Of a DNA stretch of 64,000 nt, positions 1 to 9,132 are shown one piece after another. The notes below the pieces were generated by a model. It did not search any database. It worked only from the letters and a program-made list of their open reading frames with translations, and had not been told where the DNA came from. Location: the NCBI RefSeq assembly GCF_028550415.1, contig NZ_JAQQKX010000014.1:42469-106468 (forward strand). Reading direction: 5' to 3'. Made by a program: the position numbers and the translations under genes. This stretch comes from Asticcacaulis aquaticus. Its GTDB lineage: Bacteria; Pseudomonadota; Alphaproteobacteria; Caulobacterales; Caulobacteraceae. Numbering within the stretch: position 1 is the stretch's first letter; every line of letters begins with the position of its first letter.

Positions 1-1947
1 ATCGGCGAAGATGTCGGTCGCGTCGACCTGACGCAGGGCGCGGGTGCCCTGTCGGCGGCCTCGACCTCGAACCTCGGCGGCACGCTGCAGTTCTTCTCGC
101 GCGATCCGTCGGACAAGCTGGGCGGCGAAGTCGCCGGGACGGCCGGTTCGGACGCGATGTACCGCCTCTATGGCCGCTTCGAGACCGGCACGCTCGAAAA
201 CGTCGGTGGTCTGCGCGCCTATGTCTCGGTCGCCGATCAGAAGGCCGACAAGTGGAAGGGCGGCTCCGAGCAGAAGCAGCGCCAGATCGACGCCAAGGCC
301 GTCCTGCCGCTGGGCGACGGCGAACTGACCGGCTACGTCAACCACTCCGAACGTCGCGAACAGGACTATCAGGACATGTCGTTCGACATGATCGGTCGTC
401 TGGGTCGCGACTGGGATAACTTCCAGCCGAACTACGCTCTGGCCACGCAGGTCGCCGCCGCCTATCTGAACGCCGCCAACTATGCCGGTGCGACGCCGCG
501 CCTCAATGCGTCGGGCTGCTGGACCGGTGTCGGCACCAACCCCTATCAGGGTGGCGTGACGTGCGTGGACGACGCCTACTACTACGGTGCCGGTATCCGC
601 GACGACGATGTCATGTATCTCGGCTATGAAGGCCGTATCAACGACATGATCAGCGTGTCGGGCACTGTCTATAACCACACCAATAAAGGTCAGGGCCTGT
701 GGGTTACGCCCTACACGCCGTCGCCGAACTATGGCGTCGCGGGCGCGACCTCGAACAATGCGCCGCTGTCGGTCCGCACGACGGAATACGACGTCGACCG
801 TACCGGCTTTTTCGGCGCTGTCGATTTCGACCTCGGCGCGCATAAGCTGACCATCGGTCTGTGGACCGAGGACAACGACTTCAATCAGGCCCGCCGCTTC
901 TATGCCGAAGACGCCGCCGCGCCGAAGCGCAATCCGCTGGACTTCCAGTCGGGCGCCTTCTTCACGCAGTGGGAATACGCCTTCAACACCAAAACCACGG
1001 TCGCCTATGTGCAGGACGTGTGGACGATCACCGACGCCTTCAAGCTGAACTACGGCTTCAAGTCGATGACCGTCGAAAACAGCGTCCGCCGCATCGCCGG
1101 TAACGCCCTGTCCGGTACGATCAAGTCCGACGACAGCTTCCTGCCGCAGGCCGGTTTCGTCTTCAAGGCCCTGCCGGAAGTCGAACTGTTCGGTTCGTAT
1201 AGCGAAAACATGGCCGCCTACGTGTCGGCGGCGACGTCGGGCCCGTTCAGCTCGCTGTCGCAGACCAATGTCGATTACGTGAAGAACCGCCTCAAGCCGG
1301 AAACCTCGAAGACGGTCGAAGGCGGTATGCGCCTGAACCTCAACAGCTTCCGTGGCGTGGTCGCCGTCTATCACGTCGATTTCGACAACCGTATCCTGGC
1401 GGTGGCTCAGGGTTCCTCGATCCAGGGCAATGCCCCGGTTCTGTCGAATGTCGGCGGTGTGAAGACGACCGGCGTCGAACTGGCCGGAACGTGGCGTCTG
1501 AACGATGCGTGGAAGGTCTATTCGGCCTATTCGTACAACGACTCGAAATACGCTAACGACGTTGTGGCCGCTGACGGCACGATCCGCGCTCGCACCAAGA
1601 ACAAGTCGGTCGTCGATACGCCGAAGCACCTGTTCAATGCCGAAGTCAGCTATGACGACGGCGCGCTGTTCGGGACCGTGGCGGCCAAGCTGACCGGCGA
1701 CCGCTTCTACACCTACGAGAACATCGGCGGTAAGGTCGAGGGTTATACGACGATGGAAGCCACGCTCGGCTACCGCTTCCCGCACGCCATCGAAGTCCAG
1801 CTGAACGTCACCAACCTGACCGGTGCGGACTATATCGCCACCATCGGTTCGGGCGGCTTCACCAACTCGGACACCGCCGGTACGGCCATGACGATCCTGC
1901 CCGGCGCGCCGCGTCAGGCCTTTGTCACGGTGCGTAAGACGTTCTAA
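1..1947 (+). CDS. TonB-dependent outer-membrane receptor, 5'-truncated by window edge
   Basis: The frame is open from base 1 and ends at TAA 1945-1947, leaving 648 residues of a longer protein. The first residues (RVDLTQGAGALS, SNLGGTLQF) match the end of a receptor plug domain, where the family has a conserved VEV-x-G segment. The rest is alternating beta-strand sequence typical of the 22-strand barrel, and the last residue is Phe (VRKTF), the outer-membrane assembly signal. Two Cys (in ASGCWTG and VTCVDD) sit in one extracellular-loop-like stretch and may form a disulfide. A strong terminator follows directly. The substrate cannot be read from this fragment. Its position beside pectin-processing genes makes a plant-oligosaccharide ligand possible, but that is inference. 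The family call is secure. Confidence 0.92.
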   Translation: MGEDVGRVDLTQGAGALSAASTSNLGGTLQFFSRDPSDKLGGEVAGTAGSDAMYRLYGRFETGTLENVGGLRAYVSVADQKADKWKGGSEQKQRQIDAKAVLPLGDGELTGYVNHSERREQDYQDMSFDMIGRLGRDWDNFQPNYALATQVAAAYLNAANYAGATPRLNASGCWTGVGTNPYQGGVTCVDDAYYYGAGIRDDDVMYLGYEGRINDMISVSGTVYNHTNKGQGLWVTPYTPSPNYGVAGATSNNAPLSVRTTEYDVDRTGFFGAVDFDLGAHKLTIGLWTEDNDFNQARRFYAEDAAAPKRNPLDFQSGAFFTQWEYAFNTKTTVAYVQDVWTITDAFKLNYGFKSMTVENSVRRIAGNALSGTIKSDDSFLPQAGFVFKALPEVELFGSYSENMAAYVSAATSGPFSSLSQTNVDYVKNRLKPETSKTVEGGMRLNLNSFRGVVAVYHVDFDNRILAVAQGSSIQGNAPVLSNVGGVKTTGVELAGTWRLNDAWKVYSAYSYNDSKYANDVVAADGTIRARTKNKSVVDTPKHLFNAEVSYDDGALFGTVAAKLTGDRFYTYENIGGKVEGYTTMEATLGYRFPHAIEVQLNVTNLTGADYIATIGSGGFTNSDTAGTAMTILPGAPRQAFVTVRKTF

Positions 1948-1971
1948 ATTTTAGAACTGCGCTAAACTCAG

Positions 1972-2002
1972 GCCGCTCCGGTTTGTCCGGAGCGGCTTTT
2001 TT
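1972..2002 (+). terminator. Rho-independent terminator of the first TonB receptor gene
   Basis: A perfect 10-bp stem (1972-1981 pairing with 1987-1996) with a 5-nt loop is followed by six T residues, 25 bases after the stop codon. Confidence 0.9.
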
Positions 2003-2135
2003 CTGATGGAAATTACATAACTCCCTTTACAGCGTTGGCGACAGATGTCTCCCCGAAGATTCTGCTGCCGATGGGCACATCCTCTTTTGGGGGCTCTAGC
2101 CTCTGATCCTTATCTACGACAGCCCCCAACCTTGG

Positions 2136-2151
2136 GTGCGATTAATCACAC
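2136..2151. promoter_or_regulatory. Palindromic operator candidate upstream of the ECF sigma gene
   Basis: The 16-base sequence GTGCGATTAATCACAC is an inverted repeat with one mismatched pair (C/A), centred about 68 bases upstream of the sigma-factor ATG. This is a usual place for a repressor or activator site. No regulator is assigned; the symmetry alone is what is seen. Confidence 0.35.
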
Positions 2152-2211
2152 AAAAATTGTCGACATTGGCGTTCCGCACAGTCTTAAAATATAGGCACGT
2201 TTGGGAACTTA

Positions 2212-2691
2212 ATGAAACAGTTGCGGCACATACTGGAGAAGGCGAGGCGTGTCGTGATGCGCAAGGGTATCGCCGCGCAGGACGCAGATGACCTTGTGCA
2301 GAGCGCCTACGCCCGAATGCAGGCCTATGAACAGAAAAATGCCGTTCGATCTCAGGAAGCCCTGCTGATCACGACCGCCGTTCGTTTGGCGTATAATGAA
2401 AGAAAACGTCAGCATAAGGCGGCTATGATCGAAATGGTTGACGAGCTTCCGGCCGTTCCCGATGCTAACCCGCTGCCCGATGAAGTGCTCCGGGCGCAAC
2501 AACGCGTCAGGCGGCTCACGGAAGGGCTGGACAGGTTGCCTGAGCGAACGCGGCGAATATTATTGAGCCGTCGACTGGACGGGCTGACCTACAAGGAAAT
2601 CGCCCGGATCGAAGGCTCGACCGAAGCGGCAATCGAAAAACAGGTGGCGCGGGCGACCATGGACCTGATCAATTGGGTGAACGGATGGTAA
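2212..2691 (+). CDS. ECF (FecI-type) RNA polymerase sigma factor
   Basis: This 159-residue protein has the two-domain layout of ECF sigma factors. The sigma-2 region (about 10-75) includes DADDLVQSAYARM, equivalent to the core-binding and -10 recognition segment. The sigma-4 region (about 105-155) has LPERTRRILLSRRLDGLTY followed by the helix-turn-helix KEIARIEGSTEAAIEKQVARA. It starts at ATG 2212. The stop overlaps the start of the fecR-like gene (TAATG), which indicates translational coupling, and an STN-type TonB receptor follows. The trio is the classical cell-surface signalling unit, in which receptor occupancy releases the sigma factor from its FecR partner. In this setting it probably controls the receptor gene at 3791 and perhaps the pectin genes. 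Confidence 0.9.
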   Translation: MKQLRHILEKARRVVMRKGIAAQDADDLVQSAYARMQAYEQKNAVRSQEALLITTAVRLAYNERKRQHKAAMIEMVDELPAVPDANPLPDEVLRAQQRVRRLTEGLDRLPERTRRILLSRRLDGLTYKEIARIEGSTEAAIEKQVARATMDLINWVNGW

Positions 2692-3659
2692 TGCGTCGTG
2701 AAGATGGGCCGGAAACGGCTTCGCTGGACCCTGAGGCGCGCGCACGGCTGGTTGCCGAGGCGGCGGTATGGATGGCACGGCTAAAAACCGATAATCGACT
2801 GGAGGCGACGGAGGCCGGTTTCAAGGCCTGGCTGATGTCGGCTCCGGAAGCACAAAGTCTGTTCGACGAAGCGACCGATGTCTGGGAAAAATTGCCGGTC
2901 GCGGCGCGCGCCTCCAGGCCGATGCGTCGAGGGGCTCTGGTGCGACGTGGTGTGGTCGCGGCCATGGCGGCCAGTGTGTGCCTGGCTTTCGGCTTTGGCG
3001 CCTATTCGATAATTACGCGACCGGTCGTTTATGAAACGCAAAAGGGAGAACAGAGGGTCGTCACGCTTGCGGATGCCTCTCAGATAACGCTGAACACGGA
3101 TACCCGGTTGAGTGTTCGATATACCGGTGGTGCCCGGGGTATTGTCATGCAGCGCGGAGAGGCGATTTTCAGTGTCGCTCACGATGCGGCCAGACCCTTC
3201 ACCGTCGATGCGAAGGGGCAGCGTGTGACGGCGCTCGGTACGCGCTTTGTGGTCCGCAACGAGCCGACGGTCGTGGAGGTGACGTTGCTGACGGGCAAGG
3301 TGGACGTGCGGGCGATTTCAGACGAGGCACAGACGCATAAAAGCATCGTCCTCACTTCCGGCGATCGGGTAATGATCCGGGATGGTATGGACGCAGTCAC
3401 CGACAGACCCGTGCCGCAGGTTGTGACCGCCTGGCAGCGGCAGGAAATTGTCTTTACCGATTCTACCTTGTCCGAGGCTGTCAGGGAGCTTAACCGCTAC
3501 AGCCGCATTCAACTGATCGTGTCTGATCCCCGCGTGGCAGGTCTTAAGGTGGCCGGGGTTTTCCAGACGGGAAATCCGGCGGCCTTTGCGCAAAGCATGG
3601 CGCGGATTTACGGTCTCAAACTGCGTTATTCGCCCGATGTTATCGAACTTTCGCGATGA
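2691..3659 (+). CDS. FecR-type anti-sigma / sigma regulator, single-pass inner-membrane protein
   Basis: The N-terminal cytoplasmic part (AVWMARLKTDNRLEATEAGF, then a WLMSAPEAQ segment) is the DUF4880-like sigma-binding region of FecR proteins. One membrane span follows at roughly residues 90-110 (VVAAMAASVCLAFGFGAYS). The periplasmic FecR domain begins with QKGEQRVVTLADASQITLNT and includes LLTGKVDVRA. The C-terminal part (LSEAVRELNRYSRIQL) is the STN-like end that contacts the receptor's signalling domain. I chose ATG 2691, overlapping the sigma stop as TAATG; ATG 2685 and TTG 2673 are in-frame alternatives. It forms an operon with the sigma gene and works with the receptor at 3791. Confidence 0.9.
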   Translation: MRREDGPETASLDPEARARLVAEAAVWMARLKTDNRLEATEAGFKAWLMSAPEAQSLFDEATDVWEKLPVAARASRPMRRGALVRRGVVAAMAASVCLAFGFGAYSIITRPVVYETQKGEQRVVTLADASQITLNTDTRLSVRYTGGARGIVMQRGEAIFSVAHDAARPFTVDAKGQRVTALGTRFVVRNEPTVVEVTLLTGKVDVRAISDEAQTHKSIVLTSGDRVMIRDGMDAVTDRPVPQVVTAWQRQEIVFTDSTLSEAVRELNRYSRIQLIVSDPRVAGLKVAGVFQTGNPAAFAQSMARIYGLKLRYSPDVIELSR

Positions 3660-3790
3660 CGGGGCGTCGTTGATACACCTGACCAAGGTCTAACTGTTCA
3701 GATATTCATCGAAGCCTTAGGTTTGCCCATCTGCCCGGCTTTTGATGCCGACGGCGGAAATGACGGCAGACCGAACGTGCCGCAGATATA

Positions 3791-6700
3791 GTGGGCAGGA
3801 ATATGCGAGGCAGGAGGGACAAGGCGCTCGGCTTGTTGCTGGCGTTGATAGTGGCGGCCTTTCCCGTACACGCGCAACCTGTTGACTGGCATCTTGCCCC
3901 GCAGCCCTTGAAGGATAGCCTGACAGCCATTGCCCGCGCGGGCAAGGTCACCGTTCTGTTCGATCCGCGGCTGGTCGAAGGCTACCGGACAAAAGCTCTG
4001 ACCGCACGCCTTGAGGCTCGCGAAGCGCTTCATCATCTCTTGTCCGGAACAGGGCTAAGGGCGGTTGAAATCTCTCCCGGACAGTTTGTGGTGGAACGCC
4101 CGCCGGCTGAAATCGTAGAAGAAGAGGTGCGGCGTTCCGTCAAGCCTCCCGACGAGGTCGTGCCACTGGTGGTCGTCAAGGGCCTGAAAAGCGACCTGCG
4201 CCTTGCCGAGACCAGAAAGCGCGACAGTGCCGGTATTGTCGATACGGCCACCGCCGGCGACATTGCCAGATATCCCGAAGCCAATCTTGCCGAAGCCCTG
4301 CAACTTCTGCCCGGATCGGCATTGACGCGGGATCAGGGGGAAGGGCGGACTCTTTCCGTTCGGGGCATGGGACCGGAACTGTCGCTTGTGGAGATCAACG
4401 GCATCGAAGCCCAGGCCGTGACCGACGGCCCGAATTTCGCGAGCAACCGGGGGCGAGGTTTCGATTTCAACGTTTTCCCGTCGGAACTGTTTGGTCAAAT
4501 CGCGACCGCCAAAACCACCCGCGCCGATCAGCCCGAGGGTTCACTAGGGGCCAGCGTGTTCCTGATGACGCCGAAGCCGTTGCAACTGAAGCCGGACACA
4601 TTTCAGCTTGGGGCCAGTCGCACCTATAACGATCTGGTCGGGGAGCGAGGTCTCCGAGCGACGCTCCTGATGAGCGATCGCCGCGAAGACGCCCGCTTCG
4701 GATGGGCCGTGTCCGCAGCCTACAGCCGGTTGCCCTTTGAAATCCAGGGCGTCAGCAGCGGGAACTGGAACACCGGCCTGTCAAATGGTGGCTTCTGTCG
4801 GCCCACGCTCGGTACGGGCGGGCTTTGCGATGTGGTATCGACGGAATATGCGACAGCGCTCAGCGCCTATGATGAGCTCAACAGCACCGAGGTCTATCAT
4901 CCGCAGTTTTACCGCTATACCGACATCCTGGGTGTCGCCATGCGCAAGGGTCTGACGGCGGGTATCCAGTGGGAGCCTTCGGACGCCACGCTGTTGAGTG
5001 TCGATTATCTGCGCTCGGACTTTCACACGCGTCGCACAGGCTATTATTTGTCCCCCATAGGGTTCAGCCGGGGGGCCGGGCAAGGGGGTAAACCCGAGAT
5101 CGTGGTCCGGGACCTCGAAATCGACGCGCAAGGCAGCGTCGTCTATGGCCTGTTTGATAATGTCGACGTGCGGTCTGAGACCATACTGGATGACTATTCG
5201 ACACGTTTCGAGCAGGTGTCGATACAGGTGGCACAGACGCTTGGCTCACGGCTTCGCTTTGCGGGGGCCGCCGGTTTTTCGCGATCGCGTTTTCGTAATC
5301 ATGATGAACTGGGCATCCATATCGACAGGTTCAATATCGACGGTTTTGTTTTCGATAGTCGCGGGTCCGGCCAGAGCCGACCGACCTTTCGCTATGGGTT
5401 CGACGTCAGCGATCCGGGACAATGGTATTTCGGTCCGCGACAGACTCAGGCCGGCGGTACCGGCCCCACCGGCCCTGAAATACGCTTCCGTCCCAACTTT
5501 GTCCGCAACGATTTCGATGTTCTGAAAGGGCAACTGGCCTATCAGATTGATGACGGGTTTGAGGTTGTGCTGGGGGCTCAATGGAAGCGATATGGCTTTG
5601 CGTCAGAGGTTTACAAATTTGCCGAAGGGGAGGCCGATTTTCCGATCCCCCCGGAGGGCCTGAGTACGCTAGGCCGCACGTTTTGCGGGCTCGACAAGGT
5701 GGCAAAGGCGGCAGACACGCCCCTATGCTGGTTTGCGCCCGACCCCGAGGCCTTTGTCAGAGCCTACGATCTTTATGCCAATAGCGGACGAACCGCCCTG
5801 TCTCGCGAAACCTCGCTGGCCCGCGGCTTCAATCAGTCGGTGCGCGAAACCGATCTGGCCGTATTTGTACAGGCCCGGTTTACCGGTGACTGGCATGGTT
5901 ACCCTTATAAGGGCGATATGGGATTGCGTCTGGTCGAAACCCGTCAGATATCCCGTTTTTACGATGAGTCGACCTCGGACCTGTCCGGAACCCCCAGATT
6001 CGAGTCCGTCTCCCGGCGCTATGTCGATGCGCTGCCGACCGTCAATCTGGCCGTGGAACTTGATCCGGCGAAAGTGGTCCGCGTTTCGCTGGCCAGGGTC
6101 ATGGCGCGACCGCCGCTGACCGGTATCGCTGCGGCGACAGCCCTGAGCGTCAGCGGTGCCTCGCGCCAGATTATCACAGGGAATCCGCTGCTCAGACCCA
6201 TCCGCGCAACAAGCCTCGATCTGACGTTCGAATGGTATGTTTCACGCGATCTGAATATGTCGATGGGCGTTTTCTACAAGGATATCGATAGTTATATCCA
6301 GCCGCTCGCCTATGTGGGGCGGTTTAGTGATACAGGCCTGTCAGCGACTGTGCTGGATAAGACGGGGGCCTCGGTATCTGACGATTTTCTCATGTCCCGA
6401 TTTATCAACACCTCCGGCGGAAAACTGAGGGGCGCCGAAGCGACCCTGCGCTGGCGGGGTGAGGCCCTGCCAAAACCGTTTCGGGGGTTGGGACTGGATG
6501 CCAGCTATACGCTGATGTCCAGCGATATGGACTACGTACTGATGCAGGGTGGTCGGGCCCGGCAGGTGAGCTACGATCTTGTCAATCTTTCACCACGCAC
6601 AGCACGGGGAACCCTTTTTTATAAACGCGGTCGATTCGATGCCCAGATAACGGCCGTGTATCGCAGCGCCTACCTGACCAGTGTCCCTGGGGCGCTGGCT

Positions 6701-6904
6701 ATGGATGCGTCCGGTGTGGATTCGTCACAGCATGTCAACGCAGCGATCGCGTACAGACTTGCGCCAAATCTGCAGATTCGATTCGAAGGTCTGAATTTGA
6801 CGAATGAGGCCACCTATGCCTGGGAAGATTACGCCGCCCGACGCCTGAGTGATGTGCAGTGGAGCGGGCGGACTCTGTCGGTCGGTCTGAGCTATGGTTT
6901 TTAA
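3791..6904 (+). CDS. TonB-dependent transducer with N-terminal STN signalling domain
   Basis: About 1,037 residues. A signal peptide (LLLALIVAAFPVHAQ) is followed by an STN domain (about 30-105: LKDSLTAIARAGKVTVLFDP, LLSGTGLRAVEI), a TonB-box-like VVPLVVVKG and a plug domain (LAEALQLLPGSALTRDQGEG, LSVRGMGPELSLVEING). A barrel ending in Phe completes the protein. The STN domain is the hallmark of receptors that signal to FecR, which matches the sigma/FecR genes 130 bases upstream. The plug text (RYPEANLAEALQ, GASVFLMTPKP) resembles the large Caulobacter/Xanthomonas receptors associated with carbohydrate uptake. The start is uncertain: GTG 3791 gives the longest protein, and ATG 3803 is equally plausible. 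The acetylesterase gene follows after about 200 bases. Confidence 0.93.
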   Translation: MGRNMRGRRDKALGLLLALIVAAFPVHAQPVDWHLAPQPLKDSLTAIARAGKVTVLFDPRLVEGYRTKALTARLEAREALHHLLSGTGLRAVEISPGQFVVERPPAEIVEEEVRRSVKPPDEVVPLVVVKGLKSDLRLAETRKRDSAGIVDTATAGDIARYPEANLAEALQLLPGSALTRDQGEGRTLSVRGMGPELSLVEINGIEAQAVTDGPNFASNRGRGFDFNVFPSELFGQIATAKTTRADQPEGSLGASVFLMTPKPLQLKPDTFQLGASRTYNDLVGERGLRATLLMSDRREDARFGWAVSAAYSRLPFEIQGVSSGNWNTGLSNGGFCRPTLGTGGLCDVVSTEYATALSAYDELNSTEVYHPQFYRYTDILGVAMRKGLTAGIQWEPSDATLLSVDYLRSDFHTRRTGYYLSPIGFSRGAGQGGKPEIVVRDLEIDAQGSVVYGLFDNVDVRSETILDDYSTRFEQVSIQVAQTLGSRLRFAGAAGFSRSRFRNHDELGIHIDRFNIDGFVFDSRGSGQSRPTFRYGFDVSDPGQWYFGPRQTQAGGTGPTGPEIRFRPNFVRNDFDVLKGQLAYQIDDGFEVVLGAQWKRYGFASEVYKFAEGEADFPIPPEGLSTLGRTFCGLDKVAKAADTPLCWFAPDPEAFVRAYDLYANSGRTALSRETSLARGFNQSVRETDLAVFVQARFTGDWHGYPYKGDMGLRLVETRQISRFYDESTSDLSGTPRFESVSRRYVDALPTVNLAVELDPAKVVRVSLARVMARPPLTGIAAATALSVSGASRQIITGNPLLRPIRATSLDLTFEWYVSRDLNMSMGVFYKDIDSYIQPLAYVGRFSDTGLSATVLDKTGASVSDDFLMSRFINTSGGKLRGAEATLRWRGEALPKPFRGLGLDASYTLMSSDMDYVLMQGGRARQVSYDLVNLSPRTARGTLFYKRGRFDAQITAVYRSAYLTSVPGALAMDASGVDSSQHVNAAIAYRLAPNLQIRFEGLNLTNEATYAWEDYAARRLSDVQWSGRTLSVGLSYGF

Positions 6905-7101
6905 TCGAAAAAATTAAAAAGCGACGTTCCGATGTCGGGCTGCATCGTTCCGGCGGTCTTAATGAATGTGGAGGCGTCTGGGCAATCATCGTCATTTCGT
7001 CATCTTCGACGCGTTTTCGGATGCTGAAAGCCTGCCGTTTATGCCGCAGGACAAAGCGGGTCAGCGCGCTTCAAAAACGTCAAATACAGGGCTTTGGAAT
7101 C

Positions 7102-8010
7102 ATGAAAACCATACTTTTCTCACTGGGTTGTTTGCTGGCATTGCCCGCTGTGGCTCAGACGGTACAACCCGCGTCACCACCTATCGCCGTTACGGATGCC
7201 GAGGCGCGGGCCCAGATTCGTAAAATCAATGCCAAGAAGATCATTCTGGTCGGCGATTCGACCACGGCGGTATTGGGGGGGTGGGGCCCGAGTTTCTGTA
7301 GCGACCATGTGACGTCGTTCGTGGCCTGTATCAACCTGGCGCGTGGCGGTCGGTCGAGCTTCACCTATCTGGCCGAAGGGTCGTGGGACATTGCTCTGGC
7401 CGAAGTGAAGGCGGGGGCGGCCGCTTACGGCAAGACCTACGTGCTGATCCAGTTCGGTCACAACGATCAACCCGGCAAGCCCGGCCGTTCGACCGATCTG
7501 GTGACCGAATTCCCGGTTTTTCTGAAGCGATATGTCGATGAGGTTCGTACCGCCGGCGGTGTTCCGGTGCTGGTTACGCCTCTGACACGACGGGGCTTCA
7601 AGGATGGCAAGGTCGAGAACGATCTCGGCCCCTGGGCCGATGCGACGCGCAAGGTCGCCAGGGAGATGAATGTGCCTCTGGTCGATCTGTACGCCCGGTC
7701 GCAGGCCGAAGTTCAGAAGATGGGCGCGGTTGAGGCGATGAAGCTGGCGCAAAGGCCGCCGTCCCCGCAGGTCCTTGAGGCTGGCAAGACCGGCAACACG
7801 ATCGCTGGATCTACCGGTGTGACGCCACCACCGAACCAGCCGCCCCTGACCGAAGAGCAGATTCGGGCCGCCACCGAACCTATGGGGCAGGCTAAGGCGA
7901 GCTTTGATTATACGCATGTCGGTCGTGAGGGGGCGGACTTTTTCTCGAAGCTGGTCGCGTCCGAACTGGCGCGGGCCGTGCCGGATCTCAAACGCGATTT
8001 GCTGCCATAA
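7102..8010 (+). CDS. Rhamnogalacturonan acetylesterase (SGNH/GDSL, CE12-like), exported
   Basis: The 302-residue protein starts at ATG 7102 with a signal peptide ending near AQT (FSLGCLLALPAVAQT). It carries the SGNH blocks: GDST with the nucleophilic Ser, INLARGGRSS with the oxyanion Gly, GHND with the Asn, and the C-terminal Asp-His pair in DYTHVGREG. This order and the GDSTTA / GHNDQP wording match rhamnogalacturonan acetylesterases, which remove acetyl groups from the RG-I backbone of pectin. Compared with its paralogue at 14089, it has about 20 extra Pro/Thr/Gly-rich residues (TPPPNQPPLTEEQI region) just before the Asp-His block. It probably acts in the periplasm on fragments imported by the neighbouring receptors. 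A longer in-frame extension upstream has no signal peptide and was not used. Confidence 0.9.
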   Translation: MKTILFSLGCLLALPAVAQTVQPASPPIAVTDAEARAQIRKINAKKIILVGDSTTAVLGGWGPSFCSDHVTSFVACINLARGGRSSFTYLAEGSWDIALAEVKAGAAAYGKTYVLIQFGHNDQPGKPGRSTDLVTEFPVFLKRYVDEVRTAGGVPVLVTPLTRRGFKDGKVENDLGPWADATRKVAREMNVPLVDLYARSQAEVQKMGAVEAMKLAQRPPSPQVLEAGKTGNTIAGSTGVTPPPNQPPLTEEQIRAATEPMGQAKASFDYTHVGREGADFFSKLVASELARAVPDLKRDLLP

Positions 8011-8050
8011 ATCCCCCTCCATATCGCTCCGCTCCCCGGGGCGTGCGACG

Positions 8051-8077
8051 GCCCACCGTGTAAACGGTGGGCTTTTT
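8051..8077 (+). terminator. Rho-independent terminator after the acetylesterase gene
   Basis: A perfect 9-bp stem (8051-8059 with 8064-8072), a GTAA tetraloop and five T residues lie 40 bases after the stop codon. Confidence 0.9.
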
Positions 8078-8514
8078 GCTGTGTACGTCTGGCGTGCCTG
8101 AGGAAAGGGCGTGTGTCAGCCGAGGTGCGACAACAGGCGCGCCCGCCGTCCGCCATACCGTTTTAAGGCATGCCGTTCATCCGTCCCAAGGCTTTCGTGG
8201 CGAAAAAATGTCTGCGCCATGTCGGGTTTCCAGACATGCGATGTCTTAATACATAGAGATAAAAATTATCCGCTTTCAATTTTTATGAAAATTGAATTTA
8301 TGTATTAATATTACATTTTCAGTATTTATTGAAAATAATAATATTAATTAAAATGTATAACCGGCTCATGAATTGATTGAGTTGGTCTATTTTCATGCCA
8401 TTTTCACTACAATAAATAATTATATACTATTAATATATGTTTCATTTTGGCAACATTTTTAATTATCATTTCATATTTGGAAATTTTTACATAAATATAT
8501 TGTTGCGTTTAATG

Positions 8515-8532
8515 AAAAGATACCGCTAACAT
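8515..8532. promoter_or_regulatory. Possible LacI-family operator half-site
   Basis: The segment AAAGATACCGCTAACATG contains GCTAACAT, a perfect half of the ATGTTAGC-GCTAACAT palindrome bound by many LacI/GalR-type repressors of sugar genes. The left half (AAGATACC) is degenerate. It sits at the edge of the AT-rich block about 600 bases before the receptor gene. This is a weak call. Confidence 0.2.
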
Positions 8533-8823
8533 GATGGCGTAGGTTGCAGCATCGCAACATTGAGCCCGCGAATTAAGCTTCGTCGATCAACGGTCGAACA
8601 GGAGCTTGAGGCGTCGTTCAATTATAAACGAAAGCAGGGGTTAACGGATGAATGTTCTGAAATTCAAAGACGGCCGTCGGTCGCAATGTCTGGTCCGACC
8701 GGCCGCTATCTAACATTGGCTTAGGCCGACCATGGCTCGCTGACGCAGCCGTCGCCAAGGCCGTGCCATTTCCTATTCACGAACCTCCCAACTGCAGTGG
8801 GCGGGCAAGCGCCCGACCGTGCA

Positions 8824-8870
8824 GGCCGGTTGCGGCTGATTTTACCTCAACGGCAACCGGCCACTTTTTT
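8824..8870 (+). terminator. Terminator-like hairpin in the leader of the receptor gene
   Basis: A 10-bp perfect stem (8824-8833 with 8853-8862) with a 19-nt loop is followed after two bases by six T residues. It lies about 260 bases upstream of the receptor start and has no coding gene in front of it. It could therefore end a small RNA or act as an attenuator. Confidence 0.6.
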
Positions 8871-9132
8871 CGTTTCTCGTCATGACGGGCCTCGGCGCGT
8901 CGCAAGTTCCAACCTCATCCCCGTTGGATCAACTGAGGCGGGCGCTTCGACCCCATGGGTGCTCGCCTCTTCTTTGATTGCCGTAAGGAACCTCAAATCT
9001 AAACCAATGTCACAGCATGGAGAGGGGGCTCGCTGCCATGTCTAACAATCAGAAAATAAAGAAAATTTGCGCGCTGACCGGCGGGTAAGCGGGCGGATAA
9101 CACGTCATCTAACGACGAAACAGGGTAGAAAT

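Larger units (their letters stand above)
8078..9132. other. Long non-coding leader region with an AT-rich block
   Basis: About 1,050 bases without a convincing gene. Bases about 8250-8540 are strikingly AT-rich, unlike the GC-rich surroundings, with many short hairpin-forming runs. Next come a possible operator half-site (8515-8532), a small hairpin GTTGC-N6-GCAAC near 8544, and a terminator-like hairpin at 8824-8870. The short open frames here have neither a convincing ribosome site nor recognisable protein content. The region probably holds the promoter and an untranslated leader of the receptor gene at 9133, and possibly a small RNA ending at 8870. Confidence 0.5.

Noticed and set aside
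8250..8540. AT-rich block as a mobile element
   Set aside because: It has no transposase frame, no terminal inverted repeats and no target duplication.
8560..9060. Cobalamin or other riboswitch before the receptor gene
   Set aside because: I searched by eye for the conserved B12-box wording and did not find it; only a plain hairpin with T run is visible.
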